From JAWKTV01 sp041398905 (lineage in GTDB: Bacteria; Planctomycetota; Planctomycetia; Planctomycetales; Planctomycetaceae): a DNA stretch of 64,000 bases. The position numbers were made by a program, and so were the translations under genes. Positions 19,269 through 28,435 of the stretch are shown in pieces. Location: positions 1 through 64,000 of the forward strand of contig JAWKTV010000001.1 of the NCBI GenBank assembly GCA_041398905.1, written 5' to 3'. Each line of letters starts with the position of its first letter. Within the stretch, counting starts at the first letter, position 1. The notes beneath the pieces were generated by a model. The model did not search any database. It was not told the origin of the DNA and saw nothing but the letters and a program-made list of their open reading frames with translations.

Positions 19269-19517
19269 TCGATCAACACGATATCCGGGACTTACCGCCC
19301 GACCCCGAAGGCATGAACTCCAAACGTGCCCGCTGGGGCGGAATCGCCGTCAAGGCTTTCCAGGCCGCCACCGGCACCGAGGATGAGGATTCACTCCAGC
19401 GACCTGCTCGCCGACCTCATGCACTGGGCCGACCGTAATAACTTCGACTTCGAGATTGCCCTCGAACGGGCACGCTGCCACTACGAGGCCGAGACAGCGG
19501 CGGAGTTACAGCCATGA
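19265..19517 (+). CDS. Small acidic protein (frameshifted)
   Basis: Starts MIDQHDIRDLPPDPEGMNSK, runs to GTEDEDSLQ, then after a one-base frame change near 19395 continues DLLADLMHWADRNNFDFEIA and ends ELQP. About 83 residues. The second half looks like a helical domain seen in small plasmid proteins. It overlaps the flanking genes by ATGA-type junctions, supporting translation as a unit. Confidence 0.6.
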
Positions 19518-19835
19518 CCCAGCCATGCTCACCATTCCCCTGGTCCTTCGAGTACAGCCCGTACACGCTGCAAGACGGCAGCGAACTGCCTGCCTACGAA
19601 GTGTTCGACGATCACGGCAACAAGGTTTTCGACACCAACGAAGACACCCCCGCCACGCTACAGGAAGCGAACGCCATGTTGGGAGCGGCGGCCCCCACAC
19701 TCTGGTTCGCCCTGCGGGAATGCGTCCGCCTGCTGGCGGACTACGAAGACGGCAACGGCGAAGAAGCCGAAGCCTTCCGACCAGGGCGTCATTGCCCTGT
19801 CTCAATGCCCCGAACCCCCAACCAAAGGAGACTGA
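19514..19835 (+). CDS. Small plasmid protein (frameshifted)
   Basis: About 106 residues: MTQPCSPFPWSFEYSPYTL at the start and LRECVRLLADYEDGNGEEAE in the middle. As sequenced it runs into the next gene as one frame, but a single-base change near 19783 gives GVIALSQCPEPPTKGD and a stop at 19835, just before the AAAGGAG of the methyltransferase gene. Small plasmid proteins with this YxLxDGS start occur in several bacterial plasmids; function unknown. Confidence 0.6.
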
Positions 19836-19837
19836 CC

Positions 19838-20590
19838 ATGTACCTCGAATTCAATCCGATCATCAATCCGGCCTACACCGCACGCATCGCCCACGAACGG
19901 GAGCCGGTCCTGGCCCGGCTGCCCCTCGCCCCGTTCAATGCCAGCCCGGTGCCTGGCCTCACGAGCCTCTATCACGACAGCGAGGCCGGAGACTACGGCG
20001 ACCGGGGTTATCCGGGCAATTGCGGCGGTAACCTGATCCGCGACCTGCTGCTCTATTACAAGCCGGGCAAAGTCTTCGACCCGATGTCCGGCAGCGGCAC
20101 CTGCCGCGACGTATGTCAGGAACTGGGCATCGACTGCTGGTCAGGCGACATTCACAAAAGGTTCGACCTGTGTGCCCCGCACCATTTCTACGGTGAAGGG
20201 CGCTTCGAGCCTTACAGTTTTGACTTCGTTTGGATTCATCCGCCGTACTGGCGGCAGAAACTCTACGCCGCAGATTCCCGCGACCTGTCGCGAGCTGCGA
20301 CCCTCGTTGAGTTTCTCGAACGCTACGCCCTGGCCATCGTCCATTGCAGCCGGATGCTCCGCAAAGGCGGCAAGCTGGCCGTGCTCATGGGCGACTACTG
20401 CGACCGTGACGAAGGCTTTGTGCCCCTCACCTTCCACACAAAGCGCCTTGCCTTCGCCTGCGGCTTCCGGCAGTGTGCGACCGATATCATTCGCTTCAGC
20501 CACGGAGCCAGCAGTTCCCGGAAGGTCTACCGCTCCGCGTTCATTCCGGGACTACACGATGTATGCATGATCTTCGAGAAACCCGAATGA
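19838..20590 (+). CDS. Orphan DNA methyltransferase (N4/N6 type)
   Basis: A 250-residue protein starting MYLEFNPIINPAYTARIAHE, with AAAGGAG upstream. The SAM-binding motif is VFDPMSGSGTCRD and the catalytic motif is WIHPPYWRQKLY (a PPYW-type motif IV). A GGKLAVLMGDYC strand follows, as in amino-methyltransferases. No restriction enzyme lies next to it, so it probably protects plasmid DNA or regulates it. The target sequence cannot be read from the protein. It ends with an ATGA overlap into the next small gene. Confidence 0.82.
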   Translation: MYLEFNPIINPAYTARIAHEREPVLARLPLAPFNASPVPGLTSLYHDSEAGDYGDRGYPGNCGGNLIRDLLLYYKPGKVFDPMSGSGTCRDVCQELGIDCWSGDIHKRFDLCAPHHFYGEGRFEPYSFDFVWIHPPYWRQKLYAADSRDLSRAATLVEFLERYALAIVHCSRMLRKGGKLAVLMGDYCDRDEGFVPLTFHTKRLAFACGFRQCATDIIRFSHGASSSRKVYRSAFIPGLHDVCMIFEKPE

Positions 20591-20760
20591 CGGAGACACT
20601 GGACGACATCCTCGATGACCTGTTCCACGGCTGCGCATTCGCCGCATTCATGGAACAGGCCGTCCTCGCCGGCGGGTTTCCCTGTCCCGAAATGACACGC
20701 CGCCGGGCATTCCAACTCTACGAAGAGGCCCTCGCGGTCCGGCACCAGCCTCCCGGTTAA
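20587..20760 (+). CDS. Small protein coupled to the methyltransferase gene
   Basis: A 57-residue protein (MTETLDDILDDLFHGCAFAA at the start, MTRRRAFQLYEEALAVRH near the end) whose ATG overlaps the methyltransferase stop. It is helical and acidic at the N-terminus. Function unknown. It closes the rightward accessory operon. Confidence 0.6.
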   Translation: MTETLDDILDDLFHGCAFAAFMEQAVLAGGFPCPEMTRRRAFQLYEEALAVRHQPPG

Positions 20761-21205
20761 GCCGCCCGGCACCATCCTGACGGGCCATCCTGGACCGACC
20801 GCGGCGGTCCTTCTGGCCATCCCAAAGGGCATTTCCACCTATCGACAAGGCCCACTTCGTGTGTGCCTTGCTGCCATGTTTTCAGCGTCCTGCTGAGGCA
20901 CTTTTTCTTGCAGACTTCTCCCCTAAGCACTGCTTAGGTTATTCTTGCACGGTGAAAATGTGCTTTCATTCATGACGGCTTTCCTGCCGTCTGTCTTTCA
21001 TGCTTGATTGCAATCCATCCAGCCAGCATGAAAGACGGAAAGCCTGACAGCTCGCAAGAATGACCGCCAGAAATCCTGCCAGCTTGCTTGCCATCTTGCA
21101 GGCAGACAAGCTGGCCGCCATGCCAGACATCATGTTCGCAAGCCAGACAGCATGCTTGAAATAATGCTTGCCAGCATGATTGCATGCCTGTAGTGTCGAA
21201 CTTGC
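20761..21205. promoter_or_regulatory. Presumed partition site and parA promoter region
   Basis: About 445 bases without a gene upstream of parA. A perfect 17-base palindrome lies at 20922-20938 (CCTAAGCA C TGCTTAGG). From about 20985 to 21205 the DNA is dominated by related short words: CATGCTTG, CAGCATGA, GCTTGCCA, ATGATTGCATGC. They occur in both orientations and continue to the ParA start codon. Type Ib partition loci place the centromere and operator directly upstream of parA, so these repeats are probably bound by the small partner at 21888. A repeat count needs computation. Confidence 0.7.
20922..20938. repeat. Perfect palindrome upstream of the partition region
   Basis: Two 8-base arms (CCTAAGCA / TGCTTAGG) around a single C. 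It sits between the end of the accessory operon and the par repeats. It could be a dimeric repressor operator or a terminator stem; no T-run follows directly. Confidence 0.6.
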
Positions 21206-21877
21206 ATGATTATCGTGATCGCAAATTCCAAAGGGGGCGTCGGCAAGTCCACACTGGCTGTTCATCTGGCTGCCTGGCTCCAGAAGCAAGGCCACCGCGT
21301 AACGCTGGCAGATTGCGACACACAGCAATCCTCATCCGAGTGGATTCGCGAGGCCAACCCGGAAGTCAAAGCGGTTCGCCTCGACAATCCCGATGTGATC
21401 CTGAACGAGCTTCCGCACCTGAACCAGGACGCCGACTTTGTCGTCGCCGACGGGCCGGGAAGCCAGACAGAAACGAGCCGGGCGTTGTTGCTTCGCGCTG
21501 ACATGGCCATCGTCCCTTGCAAGGCCAGCATGCTGGAGGTGAGGGCGCTCGCCAAGGCGACCGAAGTATTACGGCAGGCACAGGACATCCGTGCCGGTCG
21601 CCCCGAAGCGATCATCGTGCTGAGCATGATCGGGAAGAACTACCGGCTGACCAAGGACATGAAGGACGCGGCGGCGGCACTCAACCTGCCACTTGCCAAC
21701 ACGGCCATGATCCTCCGCCAAATCTACGCTGATGCTCCAGGCCAGGGCGCGGCGGTCTGGGACATGGGTTCGCGAGCACGCGAAGCCTCCGAGGAAGTCG
21801 AGCAGCTCTTCCGCGAAATCCTGCCTTCGGCCGTTCGCGGCAAGCCTAGCTCACGACCAAAACTTGCGGTGAAGTAG
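21206..21877 (+). CDS. parA: ParA-type partition ATPase
   Basis: A 223-residue ATPase of the short (type Ib) ParA class. The deviant Walker A motif KGGVGKST is at residues 9-16. TLADCDTQQSSSEW (Walker A') and DFVVADGPGSQT follow, and the segment after that (MAIVPCKAS) is typical. There is no N-terminal helix-turn-helix, so operon repression is probably done by the small partner downstream. It drives plasmid segregation by ATP-dependent movement on the nucleoid. Intact, with a centromere-like repeat region immediately upstream. Confidence 0.93.
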   Translation: MIIVIANSKGGVGKSTLAVHLAAWLQKQGHRVTLADCDTQQSSSEWIREANPEVKAVRLDNPDVILNELPHLNQDADFVVADGPGSQTETSRALLLRADMAIVPCKASMLEVRALAKATEVLRQAQDIRAGRPEAIIVLSMIGKNYRLTKDMKDAAAALNLPLANTAMILRQIYADAPGQGAAVWDMGSRAREASEEVEQLFREILPSAVRGKPSSRPKLAVK

Positions 21878-21887
21878 GGGAGGGGAC

Positions 21888-22196
21888 ATGGCAGACCGTC
21901 GCTCACTGATCGAAGGACTCAAATCCACACCACCGGCAATGGATATCCACCGCGAGAAGGAATTCGTCTACGGCAGCAAGGACAAACCCGCAGAGCCTGC
22001 CAAAACACCGGCACCAGCATCGGCTGCGACTGTTTCACGAGTGCCGATCAGCACGCGCATTCGTGCCGACTTTTCAACCGCCCTGAAGCGGGCTTCTCTG
22101 GAGCGTCAACTCAACGGGACCCAGCCGAATACGTTGCAGGACATCCTAGAAGAGGCCATCGAACCCTGGCTTCGCAACAACGGATACTTATCTTGA
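21888..22196 (+). CDS. Small partition partner (ParG/ParB-like)
   Basis: A 102-residue protein 10 nt after parA. The N-terminal half is flexible and Pro/Ala-rich. The C-terminal half (RVPISTRIRADFSTALKRAS, then QDILEEAIEPWL) fits a ribbon-helix-helix DNA-binding fold. Small proteins of this layout pair with short ParA proteins, bind repeats upstream of parA and repress the operon. The repeat array at 20985-21205 is its probable target. Confidence 0.78.
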   Translation: MADRRSLIEGLKSTPPAMDIHREKEFVYGSKDKPAEPAKTPAPASAATVSRVPISTRIRADFSTALKRASLERQLNGTQPNTLQDILEEAIEPWLRNNGYLS

Positions 22197-22292
22197 ATAC
22201 ACCCCGATGGGTTGCAATCGCGATCCCATTTGCATCCACGGAAATTCCATCTTAAGAATGTTGTTCATCGTGGCCCTAAACGAAGAGGAACC

Positions 22293-22439
22293 ATGCTTAT
22301 TCTGACATATCTGCACCTCCTGAAGAAGTACGCCATAACGCCGCACTCACGAATGTCATATGCGGCGCTGTTTCTCGTGGCATTCGGGCTTGTTGCGCTG
22401 GACTATAGCGCGCTTATCGCCGTGATTGAGGCCATGTAA
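22293..22439 (+). CDS. Possible small membrane protein
   Basis: A 48-residue ORF starting MLILTYLHLLKKYAITP, with a C-terminal hydrophobic stretch (AALFLVAFGLVALDYSALIA) long enough to span a membrane. AAGAGGAA precedes the ATG, and it ends 2 nt before repA. It may be a leader peptide controlling repA translation or a small membrane protein; evidence is limited to layout and composition. Confidence 0.45.
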   Translation: MLILTYLHLLKKYAITPHSRMSYAALFLVAFGLVALDYSALIAVIEAM

Positions 22440-22441
22440 AG

Positions 22442-23383
22442 ATGAGCAAACGCCCGCCACCGAAGGGAGATATTCAGCCAGACCTGTTCGCGGCAAGCTT
22501 TGCCGACATTCCGATTCGCGATCAGCGTGACACGATGGAACGGCCATTTTTTCAGTCTGGCCAAGAAGCCTCGCGTTGCTCCCATCGAATACCATGTCGG
22601 TGACGTATGGGTCGAAGTCAGCGCCAATCCCGTTCGGCCTGGCCGACGATTTGGGATGCAGACATTCTGATCTGGGCTTCCACGCAGCTCACCGGGAAGC
22701 CCTGGATCGCGGGCGAACCGAACCGCACGATCCACTTCCATCCCCATAAACCTCCTGGAAATCCATCAGAAGGGCAACGGGCGGCGAGCACTACAAACGC
22801 TTGCGGGCGGCGCTGATCGGCTGACGCATACCGCCGTTCGCACCAACATCCGCCGCTCAAGGCAAAAAGCCGCATCGTTTCACTGGCTGGAAAGCTGGAC
22901 CGAAGTCATCGACGAATCCACCGGCGAGACGACCGGCATGACGCTGACATTGCCCGACTGGCTGTTCCAGGGCATCACGATGAAGGGCGGAGTTCTCACT
23001 ATCCATGAGGACTATTTCCGCTCACCGGCGGTATCGAGCGATGGCTCTACCGTGTTGCTCGCAAACACGGGGCACCAGGAAATCGGCTGGCAGTTCACCA
23101 TGCGTCAGCTCTACGAGAAGTCGGGGTCCAGCTCTCGGTTCTCCGATTTTGCCATCGATGTTCGCAGGGTCATTGACGAGGATTCGCTACCGGAATATGC
23201 GTTGAGCATTCGCAAGAACGACGAGGGGGACGAGATTGTGGACTTCCTCCGCCGCGACCAGTTCGCAATCACGGACCCGAGATTCGAGTCGCCAAGAAAC
23301 CCCCGCCGCCGACTTGCATCAGGCATTCACGCCAAGTCCTTGAAATTGACCGGACTCCGCAGCCTGACAACACGGCCTATTAG
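22442..23383 (+). CDS. repA: Plasmid replication initiator RepA (RPA family), frameshifted
   Basis: Starts MSKRPPPKGDIQPDLFAASF. Conserved pieces continue across frame changes at roughly 22550, 22640, 22755 and 23030: VAPIEYHVGDVWVEVSANP, LATIWDADILIWASTQL, TVRTNIR-type strand, LTLPDWLFQGITMKGGVL, QFTMRQLYEKSGSSSRFSDF. This is the replication initiator protein A family common on alphaproteobacterial plasmids. A further frame change near 23280 ends the protein with DRTPQPDNTAY at 23383, inside the first iteron. It would bind those iterons to start replication. Confidence 0.88.
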
Positions 23384-23662
23384 GCGTAATTCCGCACACG
23401 ATCATGGTCTATTAGGCGCACAAGTCACCCAAGACACGGCCCAAACGCAACAGATCACCCCTGTTTCACCACGGTTTTGCGGTTCAATTGACGGCAAAAC
23501 GCCGCCAACAAGACCGCACGGCCTATTAGGCGCACGCCAGGAGCTGACATCTGCGAACCTCGGAGTGCCCATTACGACACGGCCTATTGGGCGCGTCGCA
23601 CGGCCGATTAGGCGCACAAGGCACGGCCGATTAGGCACCCATTCGGCCTATTAGGCGCACGA
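23372..23662 (+). repeat. Iteron array of the plasmid origin
   Basis: Seven copies of GGCCTATTAGGCG or close variants, at about 23374, 23407, 23520, 23581, 23601, 23625 and 23645. The unit is itself palindromic (GCCTA-TTAGGC). The last four are tightly spaced, about 20 bases apart. All share the same orientation with flanking CAC or GCAC. They follow repA directly and match the layout of iteron plasmids where the initiator binds its own origin. Confidence 0.92.
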
Positions 23663-23753
23663 ATGTCGATTGTCGACGGAGTTTCAACGGGATGGGACGT
23701 GCCTAACTGATAATGTTATTAACACACTTAACGCGACGGACTGGTAGAGGCCT

Positions 23754-23762
23754 GTGGATAAC
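23754..23762. promoter_or_regulatory. Perfect DnaA box next to the iterons
   Basis: TGTGGATAA, the reverse complement of the consensus TTATCCACA, lies about 95 bases after the last iteron. The DNA between (23705-23740, TGATAATGTTATTAACACAC) is the most AT-rich stretch nearby and would serve as the melting region. Confidence 0.85.
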
Positions 23763-24173
23763 TCCCGAAAGGCCATTGGTGAACGCAGCGAATTATTGAC
23801 TAGGGTTTCGACAGTTCACCCATCGCAGCGAATCCACGTACTGTTTGACTCCGCCGCTTGGTTGCCGCAGACTCAACCGTCCCAGCGGTTCGTCCTAATT
23901 GCATTCATGGATCGAGACAGGCGGAACCGACATGGGCCATAAATGAGTTCTGACAGGGGCAGGAAAGGCCCCTTCTGTACCTCCTAGCCGACAGCACGAC
24001 CTGTGTGTATTTTGAACTGTTTGCGGCCGATATCGCTTAGGTCGCTGTTCAGATGCGGAATAGGGCTTCAGGCACGTCTCGCTCGCCAGGCAACTCCAAG
24101 TCGGGAAAAAGCGGTTCCTTGACAACTCTATCATCGCCGGATAGACCATACGCCACAGGAAAGGGCCGCCCCA
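23763..24173. other. Intergenic region between oriV and the defence operon
   Basis: About 410 bases. A small stem (AGGGGC/GCCCCT with a 7-base loop, 23955-23973) followed by TTCT could be a weak terminator. A minus-strand ORF entering from 24300 ends here at 24049 with a protein-like tail (PLFPDLELPGERDVPEALF). It overlaps the rightward HTH gene and I do not call it. The operon promoter for 24174 onward must lie here; no clear -35/-10 pair was picked out. Confidence 0.4.
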
Positions 24174-24449
24174 ATGAGGTACCAACGATCACTTGAGGAT
24201 CGAGAACCGCCTTCACGCCGTTTTGGAACTGATCCCGGACCGGCGAGTATTCCACGCCGGGGCTGTCTGCTGCGGCAGGTTTCGATCCCAACCATTTCAC
24301 GTTGTGTCGAAGCTCTTCGTGAGCGCGGCCACGACATACGGGCCGTCCGCAATGCTGACGGCTGGCGGTGTTCTGAAATCACCTTCGATGACACGTTCGG
24401 GCGGACGGGCGGACCAATCGCGCCGGGAATCAGTCGGGTGACGGCATGA
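24174..24449 (+). CDS. Helix-turn-helix regulator of the RM operon (frameshifted)
   Basis: About 90 residues. In the first part the other frame reads RLHAVLELIPDRRVFHAGA, then the track returns to VSIPTISRCVEALRERGHDI, a winged-helix recognition segment like those of DeoR/HTH_11 proteins. It ends RTGGPIAPGISRVTA. The stop overlaps the hsdR ATG (ATGA). A first-gene HTH protein suggests control of the restriction operon. The exact start is uncertain because of the frame change near 24195-24280. Confidence 0.6.
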   Translation: MRYQRSLEDREPPSRRFGTDPGPASIPRRGCLLRQVSIPTISRCVEALRERGHDIRAVRNADGWRCSEITFDDTFGRTGGPIAPGISRVTA

Positions 24450-26750
24450 ATGAAGCCGATACCTGCCGCGAATATGTCGTTCCCCGTCTCGTCGAAGCCG
24501 GTTGGACATCGCCGCATCTCGATTGCCGAGCAGCGGATATTTACCGATGGCCGCGTCTTTCTTGTTCGCGGCAAACCTAAACGAGGCAAGCAGAAAAAGG
24601 CAGATTACCTGCTTCGCTATACGCGATTTCCCGATTGCTGTGGTTGAGGCTAAGGCCGATTACAAACAGCCGGGTGACGGGCTTGCTCAAGCCAAAGACT
24701 ACGCCCAGACGCTCGACATCAAGTTCGCCTATTCGACCAATGGCACCGGCATCATCGAGTTTGATTTCCCTGACCGGCACCGAAACCGAGCTATCCCAGT
24801 TCCCGTCACCGCAGGAGTTGGGCAGCGGCTAAACCAGACGGCCAAGCTCACCGATCAGCAACAGGAGCAGCTCTCGAAGGCTTCAACCTGCAATCCGGCA
24901 AGATTCCGAGGTACTACCAGGAGATTGCGATCAACCGCGTCGTCGCGGCGGCGATTGCCAACAAGCCTCGCATCCTGCTGACAATGGCCACCGGCACCGG
25001 CAAGACCGTCGTGGCATTCCAGATTTGCTGGAAGCTCTGGTCCTCAAAATGGAACCGCAGGGAGAGCCGAACCGACGCCCGAAGATTCTGTACCTGGCAG
25101 ACCGCAACATCCCGGTTTGACGATCCGAAAGACAAGACATTCCCGCCATTCGGCGACGCCCGCCACAAGATCGAAAACGGCGAGATCGTCATGAGCCGGG
25201 ACATGTACTTCGCCATTTACCAGGCGATTGCCGAGGATGAGCGCAGGCCCGGCCTCTATAAGGAATTCCCGAAGGATTTTTCGACCTCATCATCGTCGAT
25301 GAGTGTCATCGCGGCAGCGCCCCGGTCGGACAGCACCTGGCGGAGATCCTCGAATACTTCGAGCCAGCCATACAGCTCGGCATGACAGCTACACCGCTGC
25401 GAAGATAACCGGGACAGCTACGAATATTTCGGCAATCCCGTCTATCACCACAGCCTTCGGCAAGGCATCGAGGACGGGTTCCTGTCACCGTACCCGTGTG
25501 CATCGCATCGTCACTTCCGCTGACGCGACAGGCTGGCGGCCGACCAAGGGAGAGGTTGACCGATTCGGCCGCGAAATCCCGGATGAAGAATACCAGACCA
25601 AGGATTTTGAGCGGGTGGTCGCGCTCCGCGCCCGCACCAAAGCGATTGCCAAACACTTGTTCGACTTCATGCAGAAGACGGACCCGATGGGTAAGACGCT
25701 CGTGTTCTGCGTTGATCAGGAACACGCCCTGGAAATGCGCAAAGAACTTCCAGGCGTTGCTTTCGGCACGCGATCCCGAGCGGGCGAAGAAGTACCCGAA
25801 CTATGTTTGCCGTGTCACGGCGGACGAGGGGGCCACCTGGCCTCGGGCACCCTGAGCGGTTCCAGGAACTGGAGACCGAAGAGCCTGTCATCCTGACCTC
25901 GTCCCAGCTTCTGACCACGGGCGTTGACGCCAAGATGGTCAAGAATGTCGCACTGGCCCGAGTTGTCGGTTCCATGAGCGAGTTCAAACAGATCATCGGC
26001 CGTGGCACGCATCGAGCCAGATTACGGCAAGCTCTGGTTTTCGATTCTGGACTATACCGGCACACGCAACGCGGCACTTTGCCGACCCGGAATTCGACGG
26101 CTTCCCGGAAGTCACCACGGAAGAAACCATCGACGACGGCGGCAATGTTGTTGGCGAAGAGGTTATCGAAGACGAGCAGCCAACCGACACCGGGGAACTG
26201 CCGCCGGAAGTGATCGACGAAGGGGATGGCCCGATCATCATCGAGCCGCCAGGGCCGGGGCAACCACGAAAATTCTACGTGGATCGGGACGTAAGCGTCT
26301 CGATTTCACACGAGATGACGCAGGACCTCGACGCCAGTGGCAAGCTGCTTACCGTCACTGAGTTCATCGACTACACGGCCGGCCGGGTCCGCACGCTTTG
26401 TCGTGATCCGAACGACCTACTCGACCGCTGGCAGGACCAGAAGCGGCGAGGGGAGATCGTCGCCGAACTGGGAAAGCCGGGGCGTCACATTCGAAGACCT
26501 GGCCGAGGCCACGGGGCATCCCGAAGCTGACGCCTTCGACCTGCTTTGCCACTTGGCATTCAACGCACCGCTGCGAACTCGGAAAGAGCGGGCGGAGCGG
26601 CTTCGCAAGAACAAGCAGGACTTCTTCGACAAGTATGGCCCCGAGGCCAGGGCGATTCTGCTGGACTTGCTTGCCAAGTACGAGGAGTTTGGCCTGATGC
26701 AAATCCACATCCCGGATGCCCGAAGGTTCCGCCGATTTCCGGAGCAGTAA
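24446..26750 (+). CDS. hsdR: Type I restriction subunit HsdR (multiply frameshifted)
   Basis: DNA-translocating restriction subunit. It starts MNEADTCREYVVPRLVEAGW. The nuclease region contains VVEAKADYKQPGDGLAQAKDY (the ExK motif is EAKAD). The helicase has Walker A LLTMATGTGKTVVAFQICW, Walker B as VDECHRG, and QLGMTATP. Motif V-VI reads VILTSSQLLTTGVDAKMV and FKQIIGRGT. The C-terminal part (DLAEATGHPEADAFDLLCHL; LLDLLAKYEEFG) fits the EcoEI-type C-terminal domain. At least eight single-base frame changes are needed, but no domain is lost. Total ~765 residues, near the usual length. Confidence 0.9.
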
Positions 26751-26848
26751 TGTCGGCGAAATCATCGGGTTCTTCGGAGGACCTGGAGCAACTGAAAAAC
26801 GCCGTGATCGCTGCAATCGCGGCTCTACTCGGCGGCATAACCACATAA
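26750..26848 (+). CDS. Very small ORF between hsdR and hsdM
   Basis: A 32-codon ORF (MSAKSSGSSEDLEQLKNAV, ending LLGGITT) whose ATG overlaps the hsdR stop as TAATG. Such coupling suggests translation, but the size leaves it uncertain; it may simply maintain ribosome flow to hsdM. No family. Confidence 0.35.
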   Translation: MSAKSSGSSEDLEQLKNAVIAAIAALLGGITT

Positions 26849-26867
26849 GACGGGCAACCGAGAGCAT

Positions 26868-28435
26868 ATGGCCAAGAAGAAAGCCACGAAGGCTGAAACA
26901 CCGCAGACCACGGCACAATCACTGGGCAGTGTTGTGAAGTCGTGCCGGGACATCATGCAAGGACAAGGGGTTGAACGGCGACCTTGACCGCCTGCCCATG
27001 CTCACCTGGATCATGTTCTGAAATTCCTGGACGACATGGAACGACTGAGGGAACAGGAGGCATCACTCAGCAACGAACGATTCCGCCCTGTGATCGCAAG
27101 GCCGTACCGATGGCGTGATTGGGCGGCCAAGCCGGAACGGCATCACCGGCCGGAACTCATCGCTCTTCATTAACCAGAGAAGGGCCGTTCGGCCGACGGC
27201 AAGGAAGGCCCCGGTCTCTTTGCCTATCTGCGAAGCCTTGAGTCGCCAGAGGGGCGAGGGCGGCAGGAAGTTGTCGCCAACGTCTTCCGTGGCGTTAGCA
27301 ACCGCATGGAAAGCGGCTATCTGCTTCGCGACGTGCTCAACAAGGTCCACGCGATCCACTTCGATTCATCGGGAAGAGATTCACACCCTCAGCCGACTTT
27401 ACGAGTCGATGCTCCGCGAAATGCGTGATGCGGCAGGCGACTCGGGGCGAGTTCTATACGCCCGGTCGTGCAGTTTATGGTGGAGGTAATGAACCCGCAG
27501 CTCGGCGAGACGGTTCTCGACCCTGCATGCGGCACAGGCGGGTTTCTGGTGGAATCCTTCCTGCATGGAAACAGTGCAAGACCACCAAGGACCGGCAGAC
27601 ACTGCACACGAAATCCATCTTCGGCAAAGAGGCCAAAGCGCTTCCGTACCTGCTCAGCGAAATGAATTTGTTACTGCACGGTATGGAATCGCCGCAGATC
27701 GACTATGGCAATTCGCTCGCGGTGAAGGTCACGGAGATCGGCGACCGTGACCGAGTGGACGTGATCCTCACGAATCCACCGTTCGGAGGCGAGGAAGAGA
27801 CGAGCATCAAGTCCGGATTTCCGCAGGACATGCAGACATCCGAAACGGCACTGCTGTTTCTCCAGCTCATCATGCGGATGCTCCGTCGTCCAAAAGGCGA
27901 GACGCCTGGCGGGCGTGCCGCCGTGGTTGTTCCCAATGGAACACTTTTCGGTGACGGAGTCTGTGCCCGAATCAAAGAGGACCTGTTGAAGAACTTCAAC
28001 TTGCACACGATCGTCCGGTTGCCAAATGGCGTCTTTTCACCGTACACGTCGATTCCGACTAATCTGCTCTTTTTCGACCGAAGTGGCCCCACGAAAGATG
28101 TTTGGTTCTACGAACTGCCGGTACCCGAGGGGCGGAAGACCTATTCCAAGACCAAGCCCATGCAGTTTGAGGAGTTCGCTGAATGCATGGCTTGGTTCCG
28201 AGCAAAGAAGCGGAAAGAATCAGAGTTCGCCTGGAAGATTCCGGCATCCACGCTGCTGACATACAACGAGGACGGCTCGTTTGCGTCATGCAATCTTGAT
28301 CAGAAAAACCCCAATAGCGCTGAGGAGCTTGAACACCTCCCACCGGCCGAACTTGTTAGGGACATTCTCGCCAAAGAACAGCATATTATTGAAATCATGC
28401 AGGAAATCGAGTCAGAACTCATGGGGACTCGATAA
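26868..28435 (+). CDS. hsdM: Type I modification subunit HsdM (frameshifted 5' half)
   Basis: N6-adenine methyltransferase of the type I complex. It starts MAKKKATKAETPQTTAQSLG. The N-terminal HsdM domain continues LNGDLDRLPMLTWIMFLKFL across frame changes near 26950 and 27020. The SAM-binding motif is TVLDPACGTGGFLVESF and the catalytic motif is VILTNPPFGGEEE. From ~27560 the frame is intact to the end (MQEIESELMGTR). The TAATG junction couples it to hsdS. About 520 residues, as expected. Confidence 0.93.

Noticed and set aside
19514..20590. Single 358-residue protein including a methyltransferase
   Set aside because: The methyltransferase has its own AAAGGAG and ATG at 19838; the join is explained by a one-base shift near 19783.
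23372..23662. CRISPR array
   Set aside because: Repeats are only 13 bases, unevenly spaced and palindromic; their place after repA and before a DnaA box fits iterons.
24049..24300. Minus-strand ORF ending PLFPDLELPGERDVPEALF
   Set aside because: The tail looks protein-like, but it overlaps the HTH gene of the defence operon and has no recognisable start or family.
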